Below are positions 40,102 through 48,317 of a DNA stretch of 64,000 bases, piece by piece (the first letter of the stretch is position 1; each line of letters starts with the position of its first letter). The notes beneath the pieces were generated by a model. It saw nothing but the letters and a program-made list of their open reading frames with translations. It was not told the origin of the DNA and did no database searches. The translations under genes and the position numbers were made by a program. Source of the DNA: Bacillus sp. MUM 116 (GTDB taxonomy: Bacteria; Bacillota; Bacilli; Bacillales; Cytobacillaceae); contig NZ_MLYR01000058.1 in NCBI RefSeq assembly GCF_001866655.1, positions 27,465-91,464 of the forward strand. Reading direction: 5' to 3'.

Positions 40102-41397
40102 ATGTTAGAATTTGATATAAATATTGACCAATTGGCCACCATCAAGGTTATTGGTGTTGGCGGCGGGGGAAACAATGCGGTGAATCGTATGATTGAGGCC
40201 GGAGTTGAGGGAGTAGAATTTATTGCTGTTAATACGGATGCACAAGCTCTTAATCAATCAAAAGCAGAGATCACGATGCAAATCGGGGGAGAATTGACAA
40301 GAGGTTTAGGAGCAGGTGCCAATCCGGAAATTGGGAAAAAAGCTGCAGAAGAAAGCAGGCAGCAGATTGAAGAAGTGTTAGCAGGCGCAGACATGGTTTT
40401 CGTTACAGCTGGAATGGGCGGTGGTACTGGTACAGGGGCAGCTCCCGCCATTGCGAAAATTGCCCGCAAGCTTGGCGCCCTGACCATCGGGGTGGTAACA
40501 CGTCCGTTTAAATTTGAAGGTCTAAAACGTGCAAAAAACGCTGAATTTGGAATTAACGCCATCAGGGAAGCTGTCGACACACTCATCATTATTCCCAATG
40601 ATCGCTTATTGGAGATTGTAGATAAAAAGACCCCCATGGTAGAAGCCTTCCGTGAAGCGGATAATGTTCTCAGGCAGGGTGTACAAGGGATTTCTGATTT
40701 AATTGCGGTGCCAGGTTTAATCAATCTGGATTTTGCGGATGTGAAAACGGTCATGTCTCATAAAGGAACTGCGCTTATGGGAATTGGGATTGCCACAGGG
40801 AATAATCGTGCTGCCGAAGCTGCACAAAAGGCCCTAAATAGTCCGTTACTGGAAACATCCATTAATGGTGCACAAGGTGTAATCATGAACATAACGGGCG
40901 GCCATAATTTAAGTCTTTTTGAAGTACAGGAAGCTGCCGATATCGTTGCAGAAGCCTCTCACGCGGAATTAAATATGATTTTTGGGTCGGTCATTAACGA
41001 AAACTTACATGATGAAATCATCGTAACGGTCATTGCTACTGGATTTAATGAAGAACAGGAAGAGATTCGATCTGAACAACCTTCTTCTCAGCCTTCGATG
41101 GAAGAAATTTCTAATCCGTATCAAAGGGAACCTCGACTGCAGCGTAGACAACGTGAGCCGAGATACCGAAGCGAACCTGTTCAAGATTATGACCGATACT
41201 CCGAACCTCCGAGGGAGGAATATAGCCGATATTCCGAGCCTCCGAGGGAAGATTATAGCCGATACTCTGAACCCACGAGGAAAGATTATGATCGGTATTC
41301 TGAACCGCCAAAAGAAAATTATGACCGATACACCGAACAGGCAAAAGACCCTATGGATGTTCCATCGTTCCTGCGTAATCGGAGGAGACGATCCTAA
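40102..41397 (+). CDS. ftsZ: FtsZ, tubulin-like cell-division GTPase (isolated copy with repeat-rich linker)
   Basis: 431 residues. The GTPase core is complete and close to Bacillus Fts[20 protein letters not shown], tubulin signature GGGTGTG at 106-112, TRPFKFEG, and the T7 catalytic loop NLDFAD at 208-213. The linker (about 330-416) ends in five 11-residue repeats of type [11 protein letters not shown]. The C-terminal peptide [14 protein letters not shown] keeps the docking motif for FtsA, SepF and similar partners. The setting is unusual: no ftsA or other division genes are adjacent, and it lies between a symporter operon and a sugar-acid operon. It is probably a second ftsZ, but the rest of the genome is needed to decide. 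Confidence 0.93.
   Translation: MLEFDINIDQLATIKVIGVGGGGNNAVNRMIEAGVEGVEFIAVNTDAQALNQSKAEITMQIGGELTRGLGAGANPEIGKKAAEESRQQIEEVLAGADMVFVTAGMGGGTGTGAAPAIAKIARKLGALTIGVVTRPFKFEGLKRAKNAEFGINAIREAVDTLIIIPNDRLLEIVDKKTPMVEAFREADNVLRQGVQGISDLIAVPGLINLDFADVKTVMSHKGTALMGIGIATGNNRAAEAAQKALNSPLLETSINGAQGVIMNITGGHNLSLFEVQEAADIVAEASHAELNMIFGSVINENLHDEIIVTVIATGFNEEQEEIRSEQPSSQPSMEEISNPYQREPRLQRRQREPRYRSEPVQDYDRYSEPPREEYSRYSEPPREDYSRYSEPTRKDYDRYSEPPKENYDRYTEQAKDPMDVPSFLRNRRRRS
41185..41349 (+). repeat. five tandem 33-bp repeats inside ftsZ
   Basis: Five in-frame 33-bp units (41185, 41218, 41251, 41284, 41317) encode [44 protein letters not shown] and [11 protein letters not shown]. Substitutions include silent changes, so the repeats are diverged and not freshly copied. 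Confidence 0.92.
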
Positions 41398-41443
41398 TCC
41401 AATTTTAGGCAGTCACAAGCTGAAATTCCATATCAATGAATAC

Positions 41444-41472
41444 AAAAAAACGCTCAGAATGAGCGTTTTTTG
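41444..41472. terminator. terminator after ftsZ
   Basis: Stem ACGCTCA with TGAGCGT and loop GAA, flanked by A7 on the left and T6-7 on the right. It can act in both directions. Confidence 0.9.
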
Positions 41473-41687
41473 TATGGATACCGTTAATAGATGAATCATC
41501 GAACTTTATAACATTATAATGTTATATTGACTGATAGAAAATTACGTGGTAACCTAAGCTTGTAAGAAAAACAAAAGAGGTAGATGTAACCGATATCATT
41601 ACCCATTTTATCCCGCTTAAACATGCAGGATGAACCCAGTCAAAACGGGGTTTCACTTTATTAGGGTTACCGAAAAGGATGAGGGAA

Positions 41688-42791
41688 ATGAAAAATTGTT
41701 TTGTATTACAGAATGTAAAACTAGTCAATGGAAATTCTGTAGACATCATCGTAGAAAATAAGAAAATCCAAAGCATAGTTCCGGCTGGTACAGGAACTGG
41801 CGAATATGTAATGGACTTTAAGCATAAAGTATTCGTTTCCAGTGGCTGGATTGATATGCATGTCCATGCCTTTCCAGAATTTGATCCATATGGAGATGAA
41901 GTGGATGAGATTGGCTATAAAACAGGGGTCACAACGATTGTCGATGCCGGCAGTACAGGCGCTGATCGTTTGCCCGATTTAGTTAACAGCTGTAAAAATT
42001 CAAAAACAAATGTTTTTGCCTTTTTAAATATTTCACGAATTGGCCTAAAGCGAATCGATGAGCTATCCAATCTATCATGGCTGGATGAAGAGGCGCTGAA
42101 AAAGACGGTTGCAGTTCACAAAGATTTTATCGTTGGACTGAAAGCAAGGATTAGTAAAAGTGTGGTCGGTCCAAATGGTGTGGAACCGTTAAAAGTGGCC
42201 CGCAAATTTTCGAAGGACACGGATTTACCACTAATGGTTCATATTGGTTCCGGTCCTCCGGATATTAATGAAGTCCTTGATTTACTTGAGAAAAAGGATA
42301 TTATCACCCATTACTTAAATGGGAAAGCCAATAATTTATTTGATGAAGCTGGAAAACCTCTTCCTAAGCTGCTGGATGCCATTAACCGAGGAGTACATTT
42401 AGATGTCGGCCATGGGAATGCAAGCTTTTCCTTCCAAACGGCAGAACAGGCGAAAGAGCATGGCATCCACTTTGATACGATCAGCACGGATATTTATCGA
42501 AAAAATCGCATGCACGGTCCTGTTTACAATATGGCCAGCGTTCTATCGAAATTTTTGTATTTAGGATATCCCTTACAAGAAATCATCGATGCCGTAACCG
42601 TAAATGCGGCAAATTGGTTGAATAAGCCGGAACTTGGAAGAATTGCGTCGGGGGATTTGGCGAACCTCACTCTATTTTCGATAGAGGATGCCGTGACTCC
42701 GTTGCTGGATTCTGAAGGGGAAGAACGAATCCCAGAGCAAAAAATTGTGGTAAAGGGAGTGGTGATCAATGGAGAATACATTGAATGCTAA
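41688..42791 (+). CDS. amidohydrolase/deacetylase-family metallohydrolase
   Basis: About 367 residues, dihydroorotase-like. The metal motif is GWIDMHVHAFPEF near residue 57. A Lys in VGLKARISKSVV could be the carbamylated bridging ligand, followed by metal-binding His in PLMVHIGSG and VHLDVGHGNASF, and an Asp in TISTDIY. It matches the deacetylase-like subfamily encoded with dgaE/dgaF-type genes in Firmicutes. ATG 41688, eight bases after AAAAGGA, is preferred to 41679. In this operon it could remove an acyl group from an amino-sugar acid (inference). It overlaps the next gene by 23 bases. Confidence 0.88.
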   Translation: MKNCFVLQNVKLVNGNSVDIIVENKKIQSIVPAGTGTGEYVMDFKHKVFVSSGWIDMHVHAFPEFDPYGDEVDEIGYKTGVTTIVDAGSTGADRLPDLVNSCKNSKTNVFAFLNISRIGLKRIDELSNLSWLDEEALKKTVAVHKDFIVGLKARISKSVVGPNGVEPLKVARKFSKDTDLPLMVHIGSGPPDINEVLDLLEKKDIITHYLNGKANNLFDEAGKPLPKLLDAINRGVHLDVGHGNASFSFQTAEQAKEHGIHFDTISTDIYRKNRMHGPVYNMASVLSKFLYLGYPLQEIIDAVTVNAANWLNKPELGRIASGDLANLTLFSIEDAVTPLLDSEGEERIPEQKIVVKGVVINGEYIEC

Positions 42792-43872
42792 ATATGGTTT
42801 AAAGAGAGTGATCAATGCAAGCGGCCGGATGAGTATCTTGGGTGTTTCGGCTCCAACCGATACTGTGATGGAAGCGATGAAAATCGGCGGCCAAAATTAT
42901 GTGGAAATCTCTGATTTAGTCGATAAAGCAGGACAGCATATCGCTGGTCTGCTTCAATCGGAGGCCGCTGTTGTTGTGAACTCGGCATCAAGTGGAATCG
43001 CCCTTTCCGTAGCGGCCATTGTCACTGAAGGAAACAGAAGGAAAAGTGAAAGACTTCATCAAGAAAATATTCAAAAAAATGAGATCATTATATTGAAAGG
43101 CCATAACGTTCAGTACGGTGCTCCGGTTGAAACGATGGTTTTCCTCGGCGGAGGAAAATTGGTGGAAGTCGGTTATGCCAATGAGGGCAAAGCGGAGCAT
43201 ATTGCGGATGCGATTACTGAAAATACCGCAGCGATTTTGTTCGTCAAATCCCATCACGCTGTTCAAAAAAATATGATTTCAGTTGAGGAAGCATGGGAAG
43301 TTGCTAAAGCCCATCAAGTTCCATTAATTGTTGATGCGGCTGCAGAAGAAGATTTGGAAAAATATGTACAAGTTTCTGATTTAGCGATTTACAGCGGTTC
43401 AAAAGCAATTGAAGGTCCAACGTCTGGGATCGTAGCCGGAAAACAAAAATATATCGATTGGGTCAAGGTTCAATTGCATTGTATTGGCAGAAGCATGAAG
43501 GTTGGTAAAGAAACCACATTCGGATTATTGCAGGCGTTGGATGAGTATTTTGTCAAAATCGACAATAGTGAAAAAGAAAAAGCCAACCTGGAAATTCTCA
43601 AATCACTCGAATCCATTGATGGTGTAAGTGTAACAATTGTACAGGATGAAGCTGGCCGTGCCATTTTCAGAGCTCGCATTCAAATTGCCCCGGCTGTGAC
43701 AAAAACTACGGCGAAGGAAGTAAATGACAAGCTAAGAAATGGTGAGATTGCGATTTATACCCGTGATTACGGTATTCGCCAGGGCTTTTTCGATATTGAT
43801 CCACGACCATTACAGGGCGACGACATTTATGTCATTGAAGCCCAGTTAAAAGCTATTTTGGGAGGAAACTAA
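42769..43872 (+). CDS. dgaE: DgaE-like PLP-dependent ammonia lyase (D-glucosaminate-6-phosphate ammonia lyase family)
   Basis: 367 residues related to SelA. The PLP lysine is Lys212 in AIYSGSKAIEGPTSG, and the cofactor Asp is in VPLIVDAAAEED. The N-terminal block YGLKRVINASGRMSILGVS is typical. The Salmonella homologue converts D-glucosaminate 6-phosphate to 2-keto-3-deoxygluconate 6-phosphate plus ammonia. The neighbouring aldolase and sugar kinase fit this reaction. The start overlaps the amidohydrolase gene by 23 bases with AAAGGGAG upstream. A related amino-acid or sugar substrate is possible. Confidence 0.88.
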   Translation: MENTLNAKYGLKRVINASGRMSILGVSAPTDTVMEAMKIGGQNYVEISDLVDKAGQHIAGLLQSEAAVVVNSASSGIALSVAAIVTEGNRRKSERLHQENIQKNEIIILKGHNVQYGAPVETMVFLGGGKLVEVGYANEGKAEHIADAITENTAAILFVKSHHAVQKNMISVEEAWEVAKAHQVPLIVDAAAEEDLEKYVQVSDLAIYSGSKAIEGPTSGIVAGKQKYIDWVKVQLHCIGRSMKVGKETTFGLLQALDEYFVKIDNSEKEKANLEILKSLESIDGVSVTIVQDEAGRAIFRARIQIAPAVTKTTAKEVNDKLRNGEIAIYTRDYGIRQGFFDIDPRPLQGDDIYVIEAQLKAILGGN

Positions 43873-43874
43873 TC

Positions 43875-44630
43875 ATGACAAACATCGAAAAACGTTTTTA
43901 TCAAAACCGCGTCGCATTGAATGTTCTTGCTAATAGCATTGAAAATGCCGTCGAAGTTTTTGAAGCTGCAGAAGGACATGTATTAGTAGGAGTCCTTTCA
44001 AAGGATTATCCAACGGTAGAAGCTGCTGTTACGGCGATGAAGGAATACGGGGCAGCCATCGATGAAGCTGTGTCGATTGGCCTAGGTGCTGGTGATAATA
44101 AACAAGCGGCTGTGGTAGCGGAGATCGCAAAATACTATCCTGGCAGTCATATCAATCAAGTGTTTCCTGCGGTTGGGGCAACACATGCCAATTTAGGGGA
44201 GAAAGACAGCTGGATTAATTCTCTAGTGTCTCCAACAGGAAAAGTAGGTTATGTGAATATTTCTACTGGTCCTGTCAGTGCAGCAGCAAGTGAAACAGCG
44301 ATTGTTCCGATTAAAGCGGCGATTGCGTTAGTGCGGGATATGGGCGGAAATGCCTTGAAATACTTTCCAATGAAAGGCTTAAAGCATGAGGAAGAGTTCC
44401 GTGCTGTTGCGAAGGCCTGCGGTGAAGAAGGGTTCGCCCTTGAGCCGACTGGCGGAATTGATTTAGATAATTTTGAGACGATTTTAGATATCGCATTGGA
44501 AGCGAAAGTGCCTAAAATTATTCCTCACGTTTATTCTTCTATTATTAATAAAGAAACGGGAAAAACCAATCCGGAAGATGTGAGGACATTACTCGCGATT
44601 ACGAAAAAATTGGTTGAAAAACATGCCTAA
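43875..44630 (+). CDS. dgaF: DgaF-like 2-dehydro-3-deoxyphosphogluconate aldolase
   Basis: 251 residues of the KDGP aldolase family encoded beside dgaE: opening FYQNRVALNVLANSIENA, middle VFPAVGATHANLG and KVGYVNISTGPVSAAAS, then ALKYFPMKGLKHEEEF with the probable Schiff-base Lys, and the phosphate-binding EPTGGIDLDNF. It splits 2-keto-3-deoxy-6-phosphogluconate into pyruvate and glyceraldehyde 3-phosphate. It starts two bases after the dgaE stop with GGAGG upstream and overlaps the kinase gene by eight bases. Confidence 0.9.
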   Translation: MTNIEKRFYQNRVALNVLANSIENAVEVFEAAEGHVLVGVLSKDYPTVEAAVTAMKEYGAAIDEAVSIGLGAGDNKQAAVVAEIAKYYPGSHINQVFPAVGATHANLGEKDSWINSLVSPTGKVGYVNISTGPVSAAASETAIVPIKAAIALVRDMGGNALKYFPMKGLKHEEEFRAVAKACGEEGFALEPTGGIDLDNFETILDIALEAKVPKIIPHVYSSIINKETGKTNPEDVRTLLAITKKLVEKHA

Positions 44631-45636
44631 ACAAATCGTTGCTTTCGGGGAAGTCATGATGCGTTTGCAGGTGCCGGGATATGAATTACTGACTCAGGCT
44701 AACACATTACAATACTCTTTTTCAGGCACGGGAGTAAATGTTGCTTCTGCGATGACCAAGCTGGGATACGACGGGTATCTTGTAACGAGATTACCGGAAA
44801 ACCCTTTAGGCGATGCAGCGATTTCTTTCCTACAGCGCTTGGGAATCAATCGGAAATTTATCTCCAGGGGCGGCAAATATCTTGGCTTGTATTTTCTCGA
44901 AAATGGCTTTGGGCAGCGTTCGAGCCGTGTTACTTATACGAATCGGCTAGAAAGCAGCTTTAATACCGCTCACGTTTCAGATTATGATCTCGATTTGGTT
45001 GCGGAACAGGCAGATATCATCCATTTTTGCGGCATCACGCTTGCCATGACGGATGGGGTCCGTGATAGTATGAAAGTGCTGGCCAAAAAAGTGAAAGAAA
45101 AAGGCGGATTGGTTTGTTTCGACTGTAATTACCGCCCTTCCTTATGGGAGGGAGGCTACGCTCATGCAAAACCTCATTATGAAGACATGCTGAATTTGGC
45201 TGATATCGTCATGATGAATGAAAAAGATGCGATGTATATTTTAGGAATGAAGACGGAAGAAACTTCTCGGGAAGGACAGCTGAAGGACCTCATTCCTAAG
45301 GTGGCAAAACACTTCAATATTCAAACGATCGCGGGAACACACCGGGGGATTAATGGGGATAACACCCATTCTTTACGGGGATTTTTATATAAAAATGAGG
45401 GGTTTCACTTCTCAGAAAAGCTTTCTTTTTCCGTATATGATCGAATTGGAGCCGGGGATGCTTATACTAGCGGGATTTTACATGGCGAGATGGCTGGGTT
45501 TTCACCTGAGAAAACAGTCGGATTTGCTGCTGCAGCAGGAATGCTGGCATGCACGATTGTAGGGGATACCCCAATGTCAACGGAGTCTGAAATTTTATCT
45601 GCCATGGCCGGAACCATTGATGATATAAAGAGATGA
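44623..45636 (+). CDS. PfkB-family sugar kinase (KDG kinase-like)
   Basis: About 337 residues of the ribokinase/PfkB fold. N-terminal VAFGEVMMRL, substrate segment FSGTGVNVASAMTKLG, and the C-terminal signature DRIGAGDAYTSGI with catalytic Asp and the anion hole GAGD. Annotators usually call such sequences 2-dehydro-3-deoxygluconokinase. In this operon it should supply the phosphate ester used by DgaE or DgaF, either by phosphorylating imported glucosaminate or KDG. ATG 44623 overlaps the end of dgaF; a TTG at 44614 is an alternative. It has only a weak site, so translational coupling is likely. Confidence 0.88.
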   Translation: MPKQIVAFGEVMMRLQVPGYELLTQANTLQYSFSGTGVNVASAMTKLGYDGYLVTRLPENPLGDAAISFLQRLGINRKFISRGGKYLGLYFLENGFGQRSSRVTYTNRLESSFNTAHVSDYDLDLVAEQADIIHFCGITLAMTDGVRDSMKVLAKKVKEKGGLVCFDCNYRPSLWEGGYAHAKPHYEDMLNLADIVMMNEKDAMYILGMKTEETSREGQLKDLIPKVAKHFNIQTIAGTHRGINGDNTHSLRGFLYKNEGFHFSEKLSFSVYDRIGAGDAYTSGILHGEMAGFSPEKTVGFAAAAGMLACTIVGDTPMSTESEILSAMAGTIDDIKR

Positions 45637-45651
45637 AGGAGCGAATAGGGA

Positions 45652-46374
45652 ATGAAAGTGAATCGAAATAAGGGGCCAATGTACTTACAAATAAAAGAAA
45701 TATTGAAGGATCGTATCTTACATGGTGTTTATGCGATTCACACCAACATTCCCTCTGAGCCTCAATTAGAAGAAGAATTTAATGTAAGTAAAATTACGGT
45801 GCGCAATGCCATTAAAGAACTGGTTCAAGAAGGATATCTGGAGAAGAAAAGCGGTAAAGGAACAAAGGTCATCGCCAATGTTTCGACTGCCAAGCTTTCA
45901 AAGGGGAAACGCTTTACAGAAATTTTAGTAGAAGAAGGCCACCATATCACCAAAAAGGTGGTAGGTATGAAGCGGGCGGAATTGTCTCCGGACTCTGAAC
46001 TTTATTCTTTATTTGGCAGCCACTGTGTTCAAATTGAACGAATCTACTTATTGGATAACGAGCCGTATATTTTTTTCACTCATTACATCTTATTAGACAT
46101 GAGTGAGGAAGAATTGGAAGAGGTTCAGATCGGCTCTTTGTACCGTTTTTTAGAAAAGCATAACATCAGGCTGGAGTCATTCCGAGATGAGTTTGCCGTT
46201 TCGATTGCACCAAGTCATGTGAGTGAAAGATTAAACTTGGAAAAAGACACAGCGGTATTAAAACGGATTCGCCGTTCCAGTGATGATGAAGGAAATGTAT
46301 TGGAGTATAGTGAGGGTTACTATAATACTGGAAAACAAAATTATATTGTTACGTATAATGATTTCATGCAGTAA
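45652..46374 (+). CDS. GntR-family regulator with UTRA domain
   Basis: 240 residues. The winged helix-turn-helix at about 25-75 (IPSEPQLEEEFNVSKITVRNAIKELVQEGYLEKKSGKGTKV) is followed by a UTRA effector domain (about 90-235), as in HutC/NagR-type regulators. Lying within the operon between the kinase and permease genes, it is probably its repressor, with a pathway sugar acid as inducer. Operator sites may include the GGTAACC/GGTTACC repeats around 41550-41670, but this is a guess. Confidence 0.9.
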   Translation: MKVNRNKGPMYLQIKEILKDRILHGVYAIHTNIPSEPQLEEEFNVSKITVRNAIKELVQEGYLEKKSGKGTKVIANVSTAKLSKGKRFTEILVEEGHHITKKVVGMKRAELSPDSELYSLFGSHCVQIERIYLLDNEPYIFFTHYILLDMSEEELEEVQIGSLYRFLEKHNIRLESFRDEFAVSIAPSHVSERLNLEKDTAVLKRIRRSSDDEGNVLEYSEGYYNTGKQNYIVTYNDFMQ

Positions 46375-46393
46375 CCCCCTTTTTTGCCTATTA

Positions 46394-46407
46394 TGTAAGC
46401 GATTTCT
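46394..46407 (+). promoter_or_regulatory. cre-like site before the permease gene
   Basis: TGTAAGCGATTTCT matches the cre consensus with one mismatch (A for Y in the CGY core), 20 bases upstream of the GntP-family start. Confidence 0.4.
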
Positions 46408-46426
46408 CTGGGGAGAGTGAGAAAAT

Positions 46427-47752
46427 ATGAGTTTATATTTAATCGGAATTACGTTGGTTGCCATTGTGATCGTTATTTTGGGAGTATCGTGGTGGAAGTG
46501 GCATGCGTTTATTAGTTTAACGGTCGCCGGTCTGTTTCTTGCGATTTTCTCTGGAGTTCCAATGGACAAGATTGTTACCGCCTATGAAACAGGAGTGGGG
46601 GCCGTCCTAGGACACCTGATTGGAATTCTAGCGTTGGGGACCATCTTGGGTAAAATGATGTCTGACTCAGGGGCGGGGATGCAAGTAGCCGATTTCTTTA
46701 TCAAAAAATTCGGCGTGAAATACCTGCCATGGGCGATGCTTCTTTCTGGATTTATTATTGGGATTCCTGTGTTTTTTGAAGTCGGTCTAGTAATCTTGCT
46801 TCCTTTAGTAATCTCAATTCGCAAATCTACTAAACAAAACATTTTATTAATTGGTATCCCGGTGCTAGCTGGATTGTCGATTGTTCATGGATTAGTCCCT
46901 CCGCATCCTGGTGCGATGACGGCGATCGGCATTTATAATGCAAACCTTGGAAAAGTTCTGCTTTACTCACTTATTATTGCTTTTCCAACGGCTATCATTG
47001 CAGGACCGATCTTTTCAAAATGGATCCAAAAACGGGTCATACCTGTTGGTGAACCAGAATTAATCCGTGTGGAGACAAAGTCAAGCGGGTTACCAAGTAC
47101 GGGAATTTCGTTTTTCATTATCTTACTGCCTGTTATCTTAATGTTGTTAACAGTCATTGCTCCATTCCTTTCATTACCGGGTGCGATTGAAAAATTCTTA
47201 GTGTTTATTGGCAGTCCGGTTATTGCTCTATTAATCTCTTGTTTTGCAGCGTATTTCTTCTTGGGCTACCGTCAGGGTATGGACAAATCCTTAATCAAAA
47301 AATTAACGGATGAATGTTTATTGCCATTATCTTCGATTATTCTTATTATTGGGGCAGGGGGAGCGTTCAAGCAGATTTTAATTGAAAGTGGTGTCGGGAA
47401 CGCGATTGCAGCCATGTCTGAACAAATGTCCTTGTCACCGATTGTCCTAGCTTTCCTCGTTGCGGGGTTAATCCGTATCGCTACCGGATCGGCAACGGTT
47501 GCGTTAACAACCGCAGCCGGAATTGTTTCTCCAGTAGTGGCGCATATGTCAGGGGTTAACTTGGAATTATTAGTTATTGCAACGGGCGCCGGTTCCTTAA
47601 TGTTTTCACATGTGAATGATGCTGGTTTCTGGTTAGTTAAGGAATACCTTGGGTTAACGGTAAAGGAAACATTCAAAACATGGACAGTTATGGAAACGCT
47701 TCTTTCTTTTGTTGCCTTTATTCTTGTTTTGATTTTAGATGTGTTTGTTTAA
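46427..47752 (+). CDS. GntP-family gluconate/sugar-acid:H+ symporter
   Basis: 441 residues with twelve or more membrane spans and GntP signatures: GHLIGILALGTILGKMMSDSG, VPPHPGAMTAIGIY, GAGGAFKQILIESGVG and the C-terminal MFSHVNDAGFWLVKEYLG. GntP permeases import gluconate, fructuronate and related hexonates. Here it replaces the mannose-type PTS that carries glucosaminate in Salmonella, which explains the presence of a separate kinase. Last gene of the operon, followed by a terminator. Confidence 0.92.
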   Translation: MSLYLIGITLVAIVIVILGVSWWKWHAFISLTVAGLFLAIFSGVPMDKIVTAYETGVGAVLGHLIGILALGTILGKMMSDSGAGMQVADFFIKKFGVKYLPWAMLLSGFIIGIPVFFEVGLVILLPLVISIRKSTKQNILLIGIPVLAGLSIVHGLVPPHPGAMTAIGIYNANLGKVLLYSLIIAFPTAIIAGPIFSKWIQKRVIPVGEPELIRVETKSSGLPSTGISFFIILLPVILMLLTVIAPFLSLPGAIEKFLVFIGSPVIALLISCFAAYFFLGYRQGMDKSLIKKLTDECLLPLSSIILIIGAGGAFKQILIESGVGNAIAAMSEQMSLSPIVLAFLVAGLIRIATGSATVALTTAAGIVSPVVAHMSGVNLELLVIATGAGSLMFSHVNDAGFWLVKEYLGLTVKETFKTWTVMETLLSFVAFILVLILDVFV

Positions 47753-47787
47753 GAGTGAAATTTTGACTATTTTGAAAGTTGAGTTTG

Positions 47788-47818
47788 AGAGGCGCCCGAA
47801 TCTTTTGGGTGCCTCTTT
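47788..47818 (+). terminator. terminator of the amino-sugar-acid operon
   Basis: Stem GAGGC.CCC with GGGTGCCTC (one mismatch) around GAATCTTTT, followed by TTTG. Confidence 0.7.
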
Positions 47819-47952
47819 GTCGTTAGTGATAAATAAAATTCTATTTCACTATTCAAGACATTCGGAAAAAAGTCTGATCAAAAATTCTGTATGGATTTAC
47901 ATAAATACATTTTATAGACTCAGGATCTATCTTAATTACAAAAAAGCAGCGT

Positions 47953-47997
47953 ACTGAACCAAACAATAAAATGTTGTCCGGTTCAGTAGTTTTTTTT
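47953..47997 (+). terminator. second terminator with T8 tail
   Basis: Stem ACTGAACC with GGTTCAGT, 19-base loop, then AG and eight T residues. The T-run overlaps the target duplication of MITE copy C (47994-48001). Confidence 0.85.
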
Positions 47998-48001
47998 GTG
48001 A

Positions 48002-48164
48002 GGTTATTTTCGCTTAGATTGTTGTTTTTCGTATAAGTTCATCAACCCGTATAACAAAATGCTTCGTGGCATCTTTTCGTAAGAACATATGCGGAAATTG
48101 CCTAGAAACTTAAGTATTTGACCCTTATTAAGGTCCAAAAGCAACAAAGTTTACGAAAAGAGCC
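48002..48164 (+). mobile_element. MITE-like element, copy C (163 bp)
   Basis: Same element and orientation as copy A. Left end GGTTATTTTCGC, right end TTTACGAAAAGAGCC, flanked by a perfect 8-bp duplication TTTTGTGA (47994-48001 and 48165-48172). The element and the two terminators account for most of the 565-base gap between the GntP and binding-protein genes. Confidence 0.9.
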
Positions 48165-48204
48165 TTTTGTGAAAAGAAATTTGCTCCTAGAGGATGAGCA
48201 GAAC

Positions 48205-48243
48205 ATTACAAAACTTTAACATTGGCTTAATGTGGGATTTACA
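48205..48243 (+). promoter_or_regulatory. PhoP-box-like array before the phosphodiesterase/ABC cluster
   Basis: ATTACA (48205), TTAACA (48216), TTAATG (48227) and TTTACA (48238) lie in one orientation at exact 11-bp spacing. This matches the B. subtilis PhoP box, TT(A/T/C)ACA repeats with 5-bp gaps. A possible -10, TATCCT, is at 48253-48258 and the first start codon is at 48318, the arrangement of an activated Pho promoter. Confidence 0.6.
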
Positions 48244-48317
48244 TTCGTGAATTATCCTGAAACAGTAAGGAATCAACAAAAACGTTAAACAAACCAAATC
48301 TGTAGGAGGATTTTTTG

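Noticed and set aside
40254..40754. 166-codon frame antisense to ftsZ
   Set aside because: It lies entirely opposite a strongly conserved gene and shows Ser/Ala/Pro-rich shadow composition without a family pattern.
47739..47957. 72-codon frame after the GntP gene
   Set aside because: It overlaps the end of gntP, runs through a terminator stem and has no ribosome-binding site.
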